The notes: generated by a model not told the origin, from the letters alone. A stretch of DNA of 64,000 nt from Acinetobacter seifertii (GCF_000368065.1 NZ_KB851200.1:573827-637826), one strand, 5' to 3'; shown: positions 17,494 to 26,325, counted from the stretch's first letter. Numbers and translations: made by a program.

Positions 17494-17877
17494 ATGAATT
17501 CAATAAATCGCAGTAGTAAGTTCTTTCTTGCAGTTTTTCTTATGATGAGTCTTTCAAATACATATGCAGCAAAGACACAGGTTGAAGAGGTTGATGCAAT
17601 GGAAGCTGCTGGAGCAGAAGTGGCAGAAGCGGGTGGAGCTGATGTTAGTGGAGTAGAGGTTGAATGTGGTGCTGATGGAGCTTGTTATGGTGTAACTTCT
17701 GTAGCTCCCGTTTCTGATGATGAAAGGTACGGTGGTATTGAACAGGAATATGTTGTAAAAGGCTGTAAAGTAACAGTCTACAATGATGGGCCAGTGAAAA
17801 TGGTGGATGTAAAGACGGATCAACCATGTGATGCTCCACTTCCTAAAGGTCATAAATTCTCTAAAAAGAACCATTAA
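17494..17877 (+). CDS. Small secreted protein, unknown function
   Basis: The 127-residue protein has a typical signal peptide (basic start, FFLAVFLMMSLSN core, likely cut after TYAA). It continues with an Ala/Gly/Glu-rich acidic segment (about 30-55). The C-terminal part carries four cysteines (ECGADGACYG, KGCKV, DQPCDA), which could form two disulfides in the periplasm. I do not recognise it. Its composition is less AT-rich than the orphan genes before it, and it has its own terminator. Confidence 0.75.
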   Translation: MNSINRSSKFFLAVFLMMSLSNTYAAKTQVEEVDAMEAAGAEVAEAGGADVSGVEVECGADGACYGVTSVAPVSDDERYGGIEQEYVVKGCKVTVYNDGPVKMVDVKTDQPCDAPLPKGHKFSKKNH

Positions 17878-17925
17878 TTATTTTGTGTAGCATCTTTAAA
17901 CAGGTGCTATTGAAAAGGATTTACT

Positions 17926-17963
17926 AAGCCTCAAGCCAACTGAGAGTAAGAGGCTTATTTTTC
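17926..17963 (+). terminator. Terminator after the small secreted protein
   Basis: AAGCCTC (17926-17932) pairs with GAGGCTT (17950-17956), followed by ATTTTTCTC. Confidence 0.6.
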
Positions 17964-18154
17964 TCATCTATTCTGATTAGGAACTATAAGAATTAGCCCA
18001 ATCTTTCTTATTGCTGAACTCAATTATTTTTTAAAAAACCTATAGAAATAAAAACATCTGATTTTACCCGTAGATTTTGTAGTTCATCTTAAAACCCACT
18101 GATTTATCAAATACTTTGTCTGATTTATTTTAAAACAGTTGTCACTTTTTGTGC

Positions 18155-18183
18155 TTGACGATAAATAGAGTGACTATTATTCT
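18155..18183 (+). promoter_or_regulatory. Promoter of C4-like RNA, copy 1
   Basis: TTGACG (18155-18160), a 17-base spacer and TATTCT (18178-18183). The second module (51984-52012) has TTGACT, also 17 bases, and the same TATTCT, although the spacers differ. That conservation supports a real promoter. The 18001-18150 stretch before it shows no gene. Confidence 0.75.
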
Positions 18184-18189
18184 TTGCGT

Positions 18190-18360
18190 GCTGGCCTACA
18201 TTGCCAGTCGGTTGTCGCAGACCGAATCAAACGAGCATTAAAAGATTCTTCTTTTAGTGTGTACACCCTCGTGCCCCCTCTACGGTGGAACGGAGGGGGA
18301 CACCTTTGGGTGTGCTGGCCTCGTTTGACCAGTCTGCGAACCCCCTTCGTTCTGCCACCA
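18190..18360 (+). ncRNA. Phage C4-like antisense RNA, copy 1
   Basis: Four helices can be drawn. One is CTGGC/GCCAG (18191-18207). A long-range stem pairs TCGCAGAC (18215-18222) with GTCTGCGA (18332-18339) and TCAAACGAG (18227-18235) with CTCGTTTGA (18320-18328). Inside it lie CCCCCTC/GAGGGGG (18274-18299) and ACACC/GGTGT (18300-18313). The copy at 52018 keeps every helix while the long-range stem has a different sequence, so the pairing is compensated. The fold and the GCTGGC..GCCAGC and GTGCCCCCTC..GGGGGACACC blocks match my memory of the C4 antisense RNA of phages P1/P7. It probably acts on the downstream transcript that contains the TetR gene. Confidence 0.75.
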
Positions 18361-18552
18361 TAATTTTAATGTCTGGCAGAACTCCCAATAAAAAGGAGTT
18401 GGCTTTGTACATTCATTATTTCTTGGCAGCCTTTGCCAAAAGCTATAACAACACAACTTAGTTTATTAACGAGTTTGATCGCCATTGGGTTTATCAAGCT
18501 TTAAATCATCACGACCAAAAACTTAGCAACTATAAAACTCGAGATGTGCTAA
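18361..18552 (+). promoter_or_regulatory. Leader between C4-like RNA and TetR gene, copy 1
   Basis: No reading frame of note. It contains hairpins GTTCTGCCA/TGGCAGAAC (about 18349-18383) and ACTCC/GGAGT around 18382-18400. Blocks shared with the second module are CTTTGCCAAA and ACGACCAAAAA. In phage systems the C4 RNA pairs with such a leader to stop expression of the gene behind it; that role here is inferred. Confidence 0.45.
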
Positions 18553-18587
18553 GCACAGTCTTTATGGGTTTTGCTGTGCCTTTTTTT
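18553..18587 (+). terminator. Intrinsic terminator inside the TetR leader, copy 1
   Basis: GCACAG (18553-18558) pairs with CTGTGC (18574-18579), followed by a run of T. It lies 70 bases before the TetR start, so readthrough or control of this hairpin could regulate the gene. Confidence 0.65.
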
Positions 18588-18658
18588 CTCCCAGAAAGGG
18601 CACAGATTTTTTTAACTCACTTATATACAACAAAAATTTATTTTATAACGGTAAAACT

Positions 18659-19219
18659 ATGCCAAATTTAACACTCCCAACACGTGCTTTAAATGTTGTA
18701 AAAAAAGGGATTCATCTTTTCCATCATGGTGGATTTCACACAGTTGGCGTCGACAAGATTGTGAGGGAAACAGAAGTCACAAAAATGACGTTTTATAATT
18801 ATTTTCACTCTAAACAGCGCTTTATTGAAATCTGTTTAATCGTGCAAAAAGAACGTCTTCAAGAACAAGTGATTGAAATGGTCGAATATGACCACGCTAC
18901 AAGTACACTAGATAAACTTAAGAAGCTGTACTTTTTACATAGCGATATAGAAGGGCCATATTACTTATTATTTAAGGCCATTTTTGAAACAAAAATTAGC
19001 TATCCAAACGCTTTTCAGACCGCAGTGAGATATAGAATGTGGCTTATCAATGAAATTTATAGCCATCTCAGACAGTTAAAAACCGATGCAACATTTAATG
19101 AGGCCAGACTCTTTTTATATGTGATTGAAGGCACGATTATTCAATTGTTAGATAACTGCAATGTGGCTGAAACAGAGAAGGTACTGGATTATTTTTTACT
19201 AAAGCTTGGTGTGGTTTAG
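18659..19219 (+). CDS. TetR/AcrR-family regulator, module 1
   Basis: The 186-residue protein has an N-terminal TetR DNA-binding domain (about 8-55) with the helix-turn-helix and the signature TFYNYFHSKQRFIEICL. The ligand-binding half contains YYLLFKAIFETK and YRMWLINEIY. It is clearly paralogous to the regulator at 52516-53070, sharing the YNYFHSK, YYLLFKA, FETK and AVRYR blocks. Both genes start after the same bases (CGGTAAAACT) and both sit behind a C4-like RNA. There is no clear target gene next to it. Standard TetR length. Confidence 0.9.
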   Translation: MPNLTLPTRALNVVKKGIHLFHHGGFHTVGVDKIVRETEVTKMTFYNYFHSKQRFIEICLIVQKERLQEQVIEMVEYDHATSTLDKLKKLYFLHSDIEGPYYLLFKAIFETKISYPNAFQTAVRYRMWLINEIYSHLRQLKTDATFNEARLFLYVIEGTIIQLLDNCNVAETEKVLDYFLLKLGVV

Positions 19220-19223
19220 ATAA

Positions 19224-19260
19224 ATATCCCAAAGTACATGGGCAAGGTACTTTGGGATAT
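19224..19260. terminator. Perfect inverted repeat between convergent genes
   Basis: ATATCCCAAAGTAC (19224-19237) and GTACTTTGGGATAT (19247-19260) form a 14-bp hairpin between the TetR gene and the lipoprotein gene on the other strand. T-runs are short on both sides, but position and strength suggest a shared terminator. Confidence 0.6.
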
Positions 19261-19274
19261 ACAGGTCTTAAATT

Positions 19275-20432
19275 TTACTTATAGTAAGTTTGGATTTGGG
19301 CAGCAAGAAAGTCATAACTCGCTTTATTGTATAAAGCAAATTTTCCTTTTGTTTCATAGTTAGTGGTCGACATAATTGCTGGTTCACCGTATGTTTCAGA
19401 AACAACATTACCTTTAACTTGCCATTCACCATCGTAAATTTTGCCATTCATTTCAATAGCAGGGTCTTTACCACCCGAATAAATTTGGTTTCCTGCACTG
19501 TCTACAGAGTAAGTCACATTGTAGCCAGCAACAGTATCAAATTTATAGTTGGCCTTTGGATAAAGAGCTTGTTGCCATTCAGCTACGGTTTTGAAACTAG
19601 TGAGTGAGCTATCAAAGAAATAAAATTCGGTATTGTTATAAACAACAGACTTCGGTACATAAACAAAAGAACCACTTGGGAAAGTCGCATTACTATTCAA
19701 TAAGCTCGTAAAAGCTGTTTGATTATTTTTAAGTGTTCCAGCAAAGCGATTACTCATATATAAGTAGTCTATATTTTCTGGTCGACTTGTTAAAATATTT
19801 GATGGGAAAATGTCAGATATTTTTTTACCTGAAACATCAATTTTTTCGTAGTCGTAACTCACATTATCTGAATTTAAACTACAACTATCATTAAATTGAG
19901 CAGTCGTAATTTGTGAGCCTTGGGATGCAACGACATAACCTAAAGGCCAACCATTATTTTGCTTTTGGTATGTCTTTTTAGTGAAAAGACCGAAAGAGTT
20001 AAGGTCATAACTTTGGACGATATCTTCAGCCAAACTACTTTCAATTTCATCAGCAGTTATATTGTAAAGTGCTTTTGGATAAGCATATAACATTTGATCA
20101 TTTCTTTTAATTTCATATGCATAAAGTTGTGGAATTGAAGTTGGAGGATTTCCTGAAGAAATTTCCTTAAATCTATAATTTAAAGAATATAGCGTTTCAT
20201 CAAAAATTGTATTGGTTGAAAGCGTAGAATTTAAGAGAATACCTCTATCACACTTTAGACTATTTACATTTTGAGTAGATTGCCCTTGAGCTTGCGATGA
20301 TACATTTTGAGTAGATTGTTCCTGAGCTTGTGATGATACATTTTCAGTATTATTAGAGCTTGAACTACCTCCACCGCACCCCGTTAACATAATAAATGAA
20401 ATAGAAACTGCTAAAGTTGAAATTTTTTTCAT
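19275..20432 (-). CDS. Lipoprotein of unknown function
   Basis: The 385-residue protein has a lipoprotein signal peptide with lipobox LTGC (Cys19) followed by a Gly/Ser-rich linker. Residues about 32-58 hold two copies of a 12-residue unit, SSQAQEQSTQNV and SSQAQGQSTQNV, encoded by near-identical DNA. The remaining part is a globular, Tyr- and Ser-rich domain with two cysteines near its ends (KCDRGIL, NDSCSLN). No Asp follows the acylated Cys, so outer-membrane sorting is expected. I do not recognise the family. Confidence 0.8.
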   Translation of the reverse strand: MKKISTLAVSISFIMLTGCGGGSSSSNNTENVSSQAQEQSTQNVSSQAQGQSTQNVNSLKCDRGILLNSTLSTNTIFDETLYSLNYRFKEISSGNPPTSIPQLYAYEIKRNDQMLYAYPKALYNITADEIESSLAEDIVQSYDLNSFGLFTKKTYQKQNNGWPLGYVVASQGSQITTAQFNDSCSLNSDNVSYDYEKIDVSGKKISDIFPSNILTSRPENIDYLYMSNRFAGTLKNNQTAFTSLLNSNATFPSGSFVYVPKSVVYNNTEFYFFDSSLTSFKTVAEWQQALYPKANYKFDTVAGYNVTYSVDSAGNQIYSGGKDPAIEMNGKIYDGEWQVKGNVVSETYGEPAIMSTTNYETKGKFALYNKASYDFLAAQIQTYYK

Positions 20433-20566
20433 GAATAAACCTTAAGTATTTATGTTTACTTTGCGGGCGTGATTATATATTTTTTATTTATTAAAAACAG
20501 ACTGTTAAGTTGTATTTGTTAAATATTAAATATATTTAAATATACTGCATAGTCATTTTTACCTAA

Positions 20567-20585
20567 AAAGCCCCTATGGAGCTTT
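20567..20585 (-). terminator. Candidate terminator of the LysR gene
   Basis: On the minus strand, AAAGCTCC pairs with GGGGCTTT (one G-T pair) and is followed by TTTTAGG. It lies about 90 bases past the stop of the bauR-like gene. The rest of 20433-20677 is AT-rich with no gene. Confidence 0.5.
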
Positions 20586-20677
20586 AGTTTTGTAAATTTT
20601 TATTGTGAAGTTTTTATAAATAAAAAGGCTTGTTATTTATAAATAATCTACATTCTTATATCTATATATAAATATTT

Positions 20678-21595
20678 TTAATCACTGCTGATTCTTTTCT
20701 CAAGCATATCTACAAATGTTTTTAAAATATTATTGTGGTTCTTACCCTTATGAGTAATTAAACATATAGGGGTACTATAGTGCATTTTATCTTTTAAAAC
20801 AGGTTGCATCACACCATCTTCAACCCATTTTTTTGCATAGTGGTCGGGTAAAAAACCTAAAAATTTTCCGGTTAAAATCAGAAAGGCAATACCTTCGCGG
20901 TCACTAGCGGTGGCTTTACAATCTAAAAGCTGATGTAACTTTGCTGCTTCCGATGTAATCGCATAATTAGGAAGAATGGCTTGCCATTTTTTTAATTCAT
21001 TTAAATTGATGTTGCTACAGTGGTTAAATAAAGGATGGTTTTTGCCGCAATATAAAAATGAACTTTCACTATATAAATCGAAATAGTCTAAACCAGACAA
21101 AGCCGTCACAAGAGGAATAACACCCGCATGCAATCGATTATCGAGTACACGGCACTCAATATCTGACAAAGTGCTCATACTAATATTAATAATAACTTCG
21201 GCATGCTCTTCGGCAAGTTGAGTCAAGGTGTTGGTGATATAGCCTCTAGGCATAGTCACAAGGTTGTTAATAATGCCGATATTAAACTCACCCTTGAGGC
21301 GATTATGCATTTGGTTGACTTTAGAGCGGAAGTCTTCAATTGCTGCTGTGAGCACTTCAATATATTCTAAAATTTCCCGTCCTTCATCGGTGAGGGCAAA
21401 TCCAGCACAGCCTCGCTGACATAGTCGAATCCCCAGACGATTTTCTAAATCACTCATATGCAAACTAATTGCAGAGCGGCTAATACCTAAAATACTTTCG
21501 GCAGATGTAAAGCTGTGACAGTCGCAAACCGTTTTAAATATTTTGAGAAGTTTTATATCAAAATCAGTGACTTGATTTAATTTTTTAGGTTTCAT
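20678..21595 (-). CDS. LysR-family regulator of the beta-alanine cluster (BauR-like)
   Basis: The 305-residue regulator has a winged helix-turn-helix at about 12-72 (SFTSAESILGISRSAISLHM) and a periplasmic-binding-like effector domain. It is divergent from a transaminase, semialdehyde dehydrogenase and permease, the same arrangement as bauR-bauABCD in Pseudomonas aeruginosa, where BauR activates beta-alanine use. The intergenic region carries a LysR box. Role assigned by context; the effector could be beta-alanine or a related omega-amino acid. Confidence 0.88.
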   Translation of the reverse strand: MKPKKLNQVTDFDIKLLKIFKTVCDCHSFTSAESILGISRSAISLHMSDLENRLGIRLCQRGCAGFALTDEGREILEYIEVLTAAIEDFRSKVNQMHNRLKGEFNIGIINNLVTMPRGYITNTLTQLAEEHAEVIINISMSTLSDIECRVLDNRLHAGVIPLVTALSGLDYFDLYSESSFLYCGKNHPLFNHCSNINLNELKKWQAILPNYAITSEAAKLHQLLDCKATASDREGIAFLILTGKFLGFLPDHYAKKWVEDGVMQPVLKDKMHYSTPICLITHKGKNHNNILKTFVDMLEKRISSD

Positions 21596-21626
21596 TTAGT
21601 TTTGTTTTTTTAAATCTAAACTCAAG

Positions 21627-21650
21627 ATAATTTGAATTTATCAAACTTAT
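21627..21650. promoter_or_regulatory. LysR-type operator between regulator and transaminase genes
   Basis: The segment contains TTGAATTTATCAA (21632-21644), a T-N11-A box with inverted ends, flanked by ATAA and TTAT that extend the dyad. It lies about 30 bases upstream of the regulator gene and 50 bases upstream of the transaminase gene, where an autoregulated LysR activator would bind. Confidence 0.5.
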
Positions 21651-21698
21651 GTCGCTATGTACACTCAAACCATAATTTGAAAATAAACAGGAATGGTT

Positions 21699-23075
21699 AT
21701 GTTTGATACGGATAAATTTAGCGACTCTGAGCATACTTTAGATGCGGTTCAACCTAATAATAATATGCATATAAATTATCAGGCACACTGGATGCCTTTC
21801 TCTGCAAATCGAAACTTTGCTAAAGACCCGCGCATGATCGTCGGTGCAAAAGGGTCATACCTGATTGATGATTCTGGCCGTGAAATTTATGACTCACTTT
21901 CGGGCTTATGGACGTGTGGTGCAGGTCATACCTTGCCTGAAATTCAACAAGCGGTGAGCGCTCAGTTAGGTCAGCTCGACTACTCACCAGCTTTTCAGTT
22001 TGGTCATCCACTTTCTTTTAAGCTGGCAGATAAAATTGTTCAGCATATGCCTGAAAAACTACAACACGTTTTCTTTACCAACTCAGGTTCGGAGTCGGCA
22101 GATACGTCTATAAAAATGGCACGTGCGTATTGGCGTATTAAAGGTAAACCAAGCAAAACCAAATTGATTGGTCGTGCCCGTGGCTACCATGGGGTAAACG
22201 TTGCGGGAACAAGTCTAGGTGGGATTGGCGGCAACCGTAAAATGTTTGGTCAACTTATGGATGTAGACCATTTACCGCATACCTTACAGCCGAATTTAAC
22301 TTTTACCAAAGGCTGTGCAGAAACAGGCGGTGTAGAACTTGCCAATGAAATGCTTAAGTTAATTGAGCTACACGATGCTTCAAATATTGCAGCCGTCATT
22401 GTAGAGCCTATTTCTGGCTCGGCAGGTTGTATTGTGCCGCCAACGGGTTATTTACAACGTTTAAGAGAGATCTGTGATCAGCATGACATCTTGTTAATTT
22501 TTGATGAGGTGATTACAGGTTTTGGCCGTTTAGGAACGTGGACGGGGGCGGAATATTTCGGAGTTACGCCAGATATTTTGAACTTTGCTAAACAAGTCAC
22601 CAACGGTGCCATTCCTTTAGGTGGTGTGGTGGCTAGCCATGAAATTTACTCTGCCTTTATGCAGCAAGACTTACCAGAACACGCCATTGAATTTACTCAC
22701 GGCTATACCTATTCGGCACATCCGGTTGCTTGTGCGGCTGCTTTAGCTGCGCTTGAAGTTTTAGAAAAGAAAAACCTGTTAGCTCAATCTGCGGCGTTGG
22801 CTCCAAGTTTTGAAAAAATGCTACACGGTTTAAAAGGCGCACCGCACATTTTAGACATACGTAACTGTGGCTTGATTGGAGCTTTGCAGTTAGCTCCGCG
22901 TGATGGCGATGCCACCATTCGAGGTTTTGAGCTTGGTATGAAACTCTGGAAAGAAGGTTTCTATGTTCGCTTTGGGGGTGACACGCTTCAGTTCGGTCCA
23001 ATGTTTAACAGCACTGAGGCTGATATTGACCGCTTAATGAATGCCGTGGGCGATGCGCTTTATCAAGTGAAATAA
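21699..23075 (+). CDS. Beta-alanine--pyruvate transaminase (class III aminotransferase)
   Basis: The 458-residue PLP enzyme (from the ATG at 21699) matches the omega-amino-acid:pyruvate aminotransferase group. Motifs include FTNSGSESADTSIKMARAYW, the IFDEVITGFGR loop with the PLP-contacting Asp, and the PLP lysine in NFAKQVTNGAIPLG (Lys298). The expected reaction is beta-alanine plus pyruvate to malonate semialdehyde plus alanine. An ATG two codons upstream is almost on top of the AGGA ribosome site, so the second ATG is preferred. Called bauA in Pseudomonas; I avoid the symbol because in A. baumannii bauA also names the acinetobactin receptor. Confidence 0.92.
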   Translation: MFDTDKFSDSEHTLDAVQPNNNMHINYQAHWMPFSANRNFAKDPRMIVGAKGSYLIDDSGREIYDSLSGLWTCGAGHTLPEIQQAVSAQLGQLDYSPAFQFGHPLSFKLADKIVQHMPEKLQHVFFTNSGSESADTSIKMARAYWRIKGKPSKTKLIGRARGYHGVNVAGTSLGGIGGNRKMFGQLMDVDHLPHTLQPNLTFTKGCAETGGVELANEMLKLIELHDASNIAAVIVEPISGSAGCIVPPTGYLQRLREICDQHDILLIFDEVITGFGRLGTWTGAEYFGVTPDILNFAKQVTNGAIPLGGVVASHEIYSAFMQQDLPEHAIEFTHGYTYSAHPVACAAALAALEVLEKKNLLAQSAALAPSFEKMLHGLKGAPHILDIRNCGLIGALQLAPRDGDATIRGFELGMKLWKEGFYVRFGGDTLQFGPMFNSTEADIDRLMNAVGDALYQVK

Positions 23076-23182
23076 GGCTTAGAGACATTTCATGAGCATC
23101 TATAACGGTAATAGATGCTCTTTAGAAACCAGATGAAAAAGCAGTTTGATCTGAAAATTAATTGTAGTAAGGAGTAACAACA

Positions 23183-24751
23183 ATGACAAATGGCCTAGAA
23201 GATTTTAGCTATGACGAAGTTTCAACTGAAAATAGTACGCATAGTGAACAAGCCAAAAAAGTGCTAGGGCATTTCATTCAAGGACGAATTGTATCTAAAA
23301 CGGCAAGAAAACAGCCAGTTTACAATCCTGCGACGGGTGAAATTAGTAAAGAAGTCGAAATTGCAGATGCTCAAACGGTAAATGAAGCCGTTCAGGTAGC
23401 CGAGCAAGCATTTCCTGCATGGCGTGATACACCAGTTATTAAACGTGCACGTGTTATGTTCAAGTTCAAACAATTACTAGAACAAAATGCCGAAAAGATT
23501 TGCGCTTTGATTGGGCAAGAGCACGGTAAAATTTCTCATGATGCTCAAGGTGAATTGCAACGTGGTATAGAAAATGTTGAATATGCTTGCGGTGCACCAG
23601 AGCTTTTAAAAGGGGAGTTTTCAAAAAATGTCGGTCCAGATATCGACTCATGGAGCGAGTTCCAACCGTTAGGTGTTGTCGCTGGTATTACGCCATTTAA
23701 CTTCCCAGCTATGGTCGCTTTATGGATGTTCCCAATGGCACTAGTCTGCGGTAACTGCTTTATTTTAAAGCCGTCTGAAAAAGCACCTTCTGTGGTTTTA
23801 TACCTTGCAGAACTATTAAAACAAGCAGGTTTACCTGATGGCGTATTTAATGTGGTGAATGGTGACAAAGAAGCGGTAGATGCTTTATTGCATCATCCTC
23901 GTATTCAGGCAGTTAGCTTTGTAGGTTCAACACCAATTGCTGAATATATTTACCGTACCGCAACTTCAACAGGTAAACGTTGCCAAGCATTAGGCGGTGC
24001 AAAAAACCATGCGATTATCATGCCTGACGCCGATATTGATAACGTGGTGACTTCATTGTTAGGTGCAGCTTTTGGCTCTTCGGGCGAACGTTGTATGGCA
24101 CTTTCGGTTGCTGTTGCCATTGGTAATGAAGTTGCCGATGTTGTGATTGATAAACTGACTCAAGAAATGAAAAAATTGAAGTTCGGTAACTATGCAGATG
24201 CAAGCAATGACTTTGGGCCACTGATTACCCAAGCACATAAAGACAAAGTGCAGGCTTATATACAAAGTGCAGAGCAGCAAGGCGCAAAAATTGTGGTAGA
24301 TGGCCGTGATGCAAAACCTGCAGGCTATGAAAAAGGTTTCTTTGTTGGGCCAACTTTAATTGACCAAGTCACACCAAACATGACCAGTTACCAGCAAGAG
24401 ATTTTTGGTCCTGTGTTGCAAGTTATGCGTGTGAATAGCATGCAAGAAGCGATGCAGCTGATTAATGACCACGAATATGGCAACGGTACTTGTATCTATA
24501 CCCGTGATGGTGAGGCAGCGCGCTATTTTAGCAGTCATATTCAAGTGGGTATGGTCGGTATTAATGTGCCTTTACCAGTACCTGTGGCTTACCACAGCTT
24601 TGGTGGCTGGAAACGTTCGTTGTTTGGTGATTTACATGCATATGGTCCAGATGGTGTCCGTTTCTACACACGCCGTAAAACCATTACTCAACGTTGGCCA
24701 TCGGCTCAAGTCCGTGAAGCAAAGCAATTTTCAATGCCGACTTTAAATTAA
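23183..24751 (+). CDS. mmsA: CoA-acylating (methyl)malonate-semialdehyde dehydrogenase
   Basis: The 522-residue aldehyde dehydrogenase has the MmsA-type active site GSSGERCMALSV with catalytic Cys304, NAD-binding FVGSTPIAEYIY and the GITPFNFPAMV segment. It lacks the glutamate general base typical of hydrolytic dehydrogenases, as MmsA enzymes do. Next to the transaminase it would turn malonate semialdehyde into acetyl-CoA and CO2, the role of BauC. About 20 extra residues precede the usual start, but the ribosome site AAGGAG fits the ATG used. It lies 107 bases after the transaminase gene. Confidence 0.92.
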   Translation: MTNGLEDFSYDEVSTENSTHSEQAKKVLGHFIQGRIVSKTARKQPVYNPATGEISKEVEIADAQTVNEAVQVAEQAFPAWRDTPVIKRARVMFKFKQLLEQNAEKICALIGQEHGKISHDAQGELQRGIENVEYACGAPELLKGEFSKNVGPDIDSWSEFQPLGVVAGITPFNFPAMVALWMFPMALVCGNCFILKPSEKAPSVVLYLAELLKQAGLPDGVFNVVNGDKEAVDALLHHPRIQAVSFVGSTPIAEYIYRTATSTGKRCQALGGAKNHAIIMPDADIDNVVTSLLGAAFGSSGERCMALSVAVAIGNEVADVVIDKLTQEMKKLKFGNYADASNDFGPLITQAHKDKVQAYIQSAEQQGAKIVVDGRDAKPAGYEKGFFVGPTLIDQVTPNMTSYQQEIFGPVLQVMRVNSMQEAMQLINDHEYGNGTCIYTRDGEAARYFSSHIQVGMVGINVPLPVPVAYHSFGGWKRSLFGDLHAYGPDGVRFYTRRKTITQRWPSAQVREAKQFSMPTLN

Positions 24752-24855
24752 TAATTACCACAAGGGGAAAACATGAGGTTTTCCCTTTTTCATGACTGTA
24801 GGATTTTAAACATGTAATAGATTGTTTTGATGGATATATTTTTAAGGAATGAAAT

Positions 24856-26253
24856 ATGAATAATGATAGAACAAAAAAATTAGGCGAAGGACTTTCAAAT
24901 CGCCATATCACAATGATTAGTATTGGCGGTGTTATTGGTGCAGGTTTATTTGTCGGTTCATCTTCTGCAATTGCCAAGGCAGGCCCCGCAGTTATTCTTG
25001 CTTACCTGATTACCAGTATTATGGTCTTTCTAGTGATGCGTATGTTAGGTGAAATGGCCGTTTTAGAGCCGGACACTGGTTCATTTTCTACCTATGCCCG
25101 TAAAGCAATTGGCCCGTGGGCAGGCTTTACCATTGGTTGGTTATATTGGTGGTTTTGGGTACTCGCGATTCCGGTCGAAGCCATTGCTGGTGCTGAAATT
25201 TTACATTCGTGGTTTCCGAGCGTTTCGGTTTCTATCTATGCGTTTTGCTTTATTGTGTTCCTAAGCTTGGCCAACTTTTTTAGTACCAAAAGTTTTGGTG
25301 AGTTTGAGTTCTGGTTTTCTTTAGTCAAAGTCCTTGCCATTATTGGGTTTATCATTATTGGTATTTTGGCAATTTCAGGTGTTTGGCCTTTAGCTAAAAA
25401 TGTCAGCGGCGTTGCCAATTTATACAATAACGCAGGTTTTATGCCGCACGGTATGGGAGGTGTTTTATCTGCCATTTTAATTACGGCATTTTCATTTTTT
25501 GGGGTAGAAATTGTTTCCATTGCCGCAGCCGAGTCATCAAACCCTAAACAGAAAATTAGACGTGCCACCAACTTGGTGCTGTACCGTATTATTCTTTTCT
25601 TTGTGGTTTCAATGTTTATTGCCGTTTCGCTGGTCGATTGGCGTTCACCAGACTTACAGAAATACGGGACATTCCAATACGTTTTAATGAGTTTAAACGT
25701 ACCGGGCACGAAACTCATCATTGATACGGTCGTATTTATCGCCGTGGCGAGTTGTATGAATGCTGCAATTTATACGTCTTCTCGTATGTTATTTCGTTTA
25801 GGCACACGTAATGAAGCGCCACAGGCCGTCACTAAGGTGAATTATGCCGGTGTGCCTGCCATTGCAGTGTTCGCTTCAACCTTTATTGGGCTGGTGTGCT
25901 GTGTTATTAACTATGTATTCCCAGGAAAAATTTTTGGCCTATTGCTCTCAAGCACAGGGTCAATTGCGTTGCTGGTGTACTTGGTTATTGCGTTCTCACA
26001 GTTACGTTTAAGACATAAGCTAGAGGCAGTTGGAGCGGAAGTTCCATTTAAAATGTGGTTATTTCCATGGCTGACTTGGTTTGTGATTATCATTATTTTA
26101 AGTGTGCTCGCTTATATGTTCTTATCACCTGCATATAGTTATGAAACAACTTTATCTTTAGGTGTGACTTTGGCTGTGGTGGTTTGCGGATTGGTTGTGA
26201 CCCGAAAGCGTAAAGTAACTAGCTCGGTTGCCATAAATCAGAGTAATTTATAA
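24856..26253 (+). CDS. APC-family amino acid permease (GabP/BauD-like)
   Basis: The 465-residue inner-membrane protein has 12 predicted helices and the first-helix motif ISIGGVIGAGLFVGSS of the amino acid transporter group, followed by MLGEMAVLEPDTGSFSTYA. This resembles GABA/beta-alanine permeases. As third gene behind the transaminase and dehydrogenase it probably imports beta-alanine or a similar omega-amino acid. It has its own ribosome site (AAGGAAT) and is followed by a strong terminator. Confidence 0.92.
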   Translation: MNNDRTKKLGEGLSNRHITMISIGGVIGAGLFVGSSSAIAKAGPAVILAYLITSIMVFLVMRMLGEMAVLEPDTGSFSTYARKAIGPWAGFTIGWLYWWFWVLAIPVEAIAGAEILHSWFPSVSVSIYAFCFIVFLSLANFFSTKSFGEFEFWFSLVKVLAIIGFIIIGILAISGVWPLAKNVSGVANLYNNAGFMPHGMGGVLSAILITAFSFFGVEIVSIAAAESSNPKQKIRRATNLVLYRIILFFVVSMFIAVSLVDWRSPDLQKYGTFQYVLMSLNVPGTKLIIDTVVFIAVASCMNAAIYTSSRMLFRLGTRNEAPQAVTKVNYAGVPAIAVFASTFIGLVCCVINYVFPGKIFGLLLSSTGSIALLVYLVIAFSQLRLRHKLEAVGAEVPFKMWLFPWLTWFVIIIILSVLAYMFLSPAYSYETTLSLGVTLAVVVCGLVVTRKRKVTSSVAINQSNL

Positions 26254-26285
26254 AAATATTAAATAAAATTTTAATGGTATAAATA

Positions 26286-26325
26286 AAAAGCTCCTTAATG
26301 AAAAAGGAGCTTTTTATTTTTTAAG
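26286..26325 (+). terminator. Terminator of the beta-alanine cluster
   Basis: AAAAAGCTCCTT pairs with AAGGAGCTTTTT around an AATGAA loop, followed by ATTTTTT. The symmetric A and T tracts also allow use on the minus strand for the downstream DUF2171 gene. Confidence 0.85.

Noticed and set aside
17554..17874. A 106-codon minus-strand frame opposite the small secreted protein
   Set aside because: It is the antisense of a gene with a clear signal peptide and ribosome site, and is rich in His, Ile and Phe as expected for a shadow frame.
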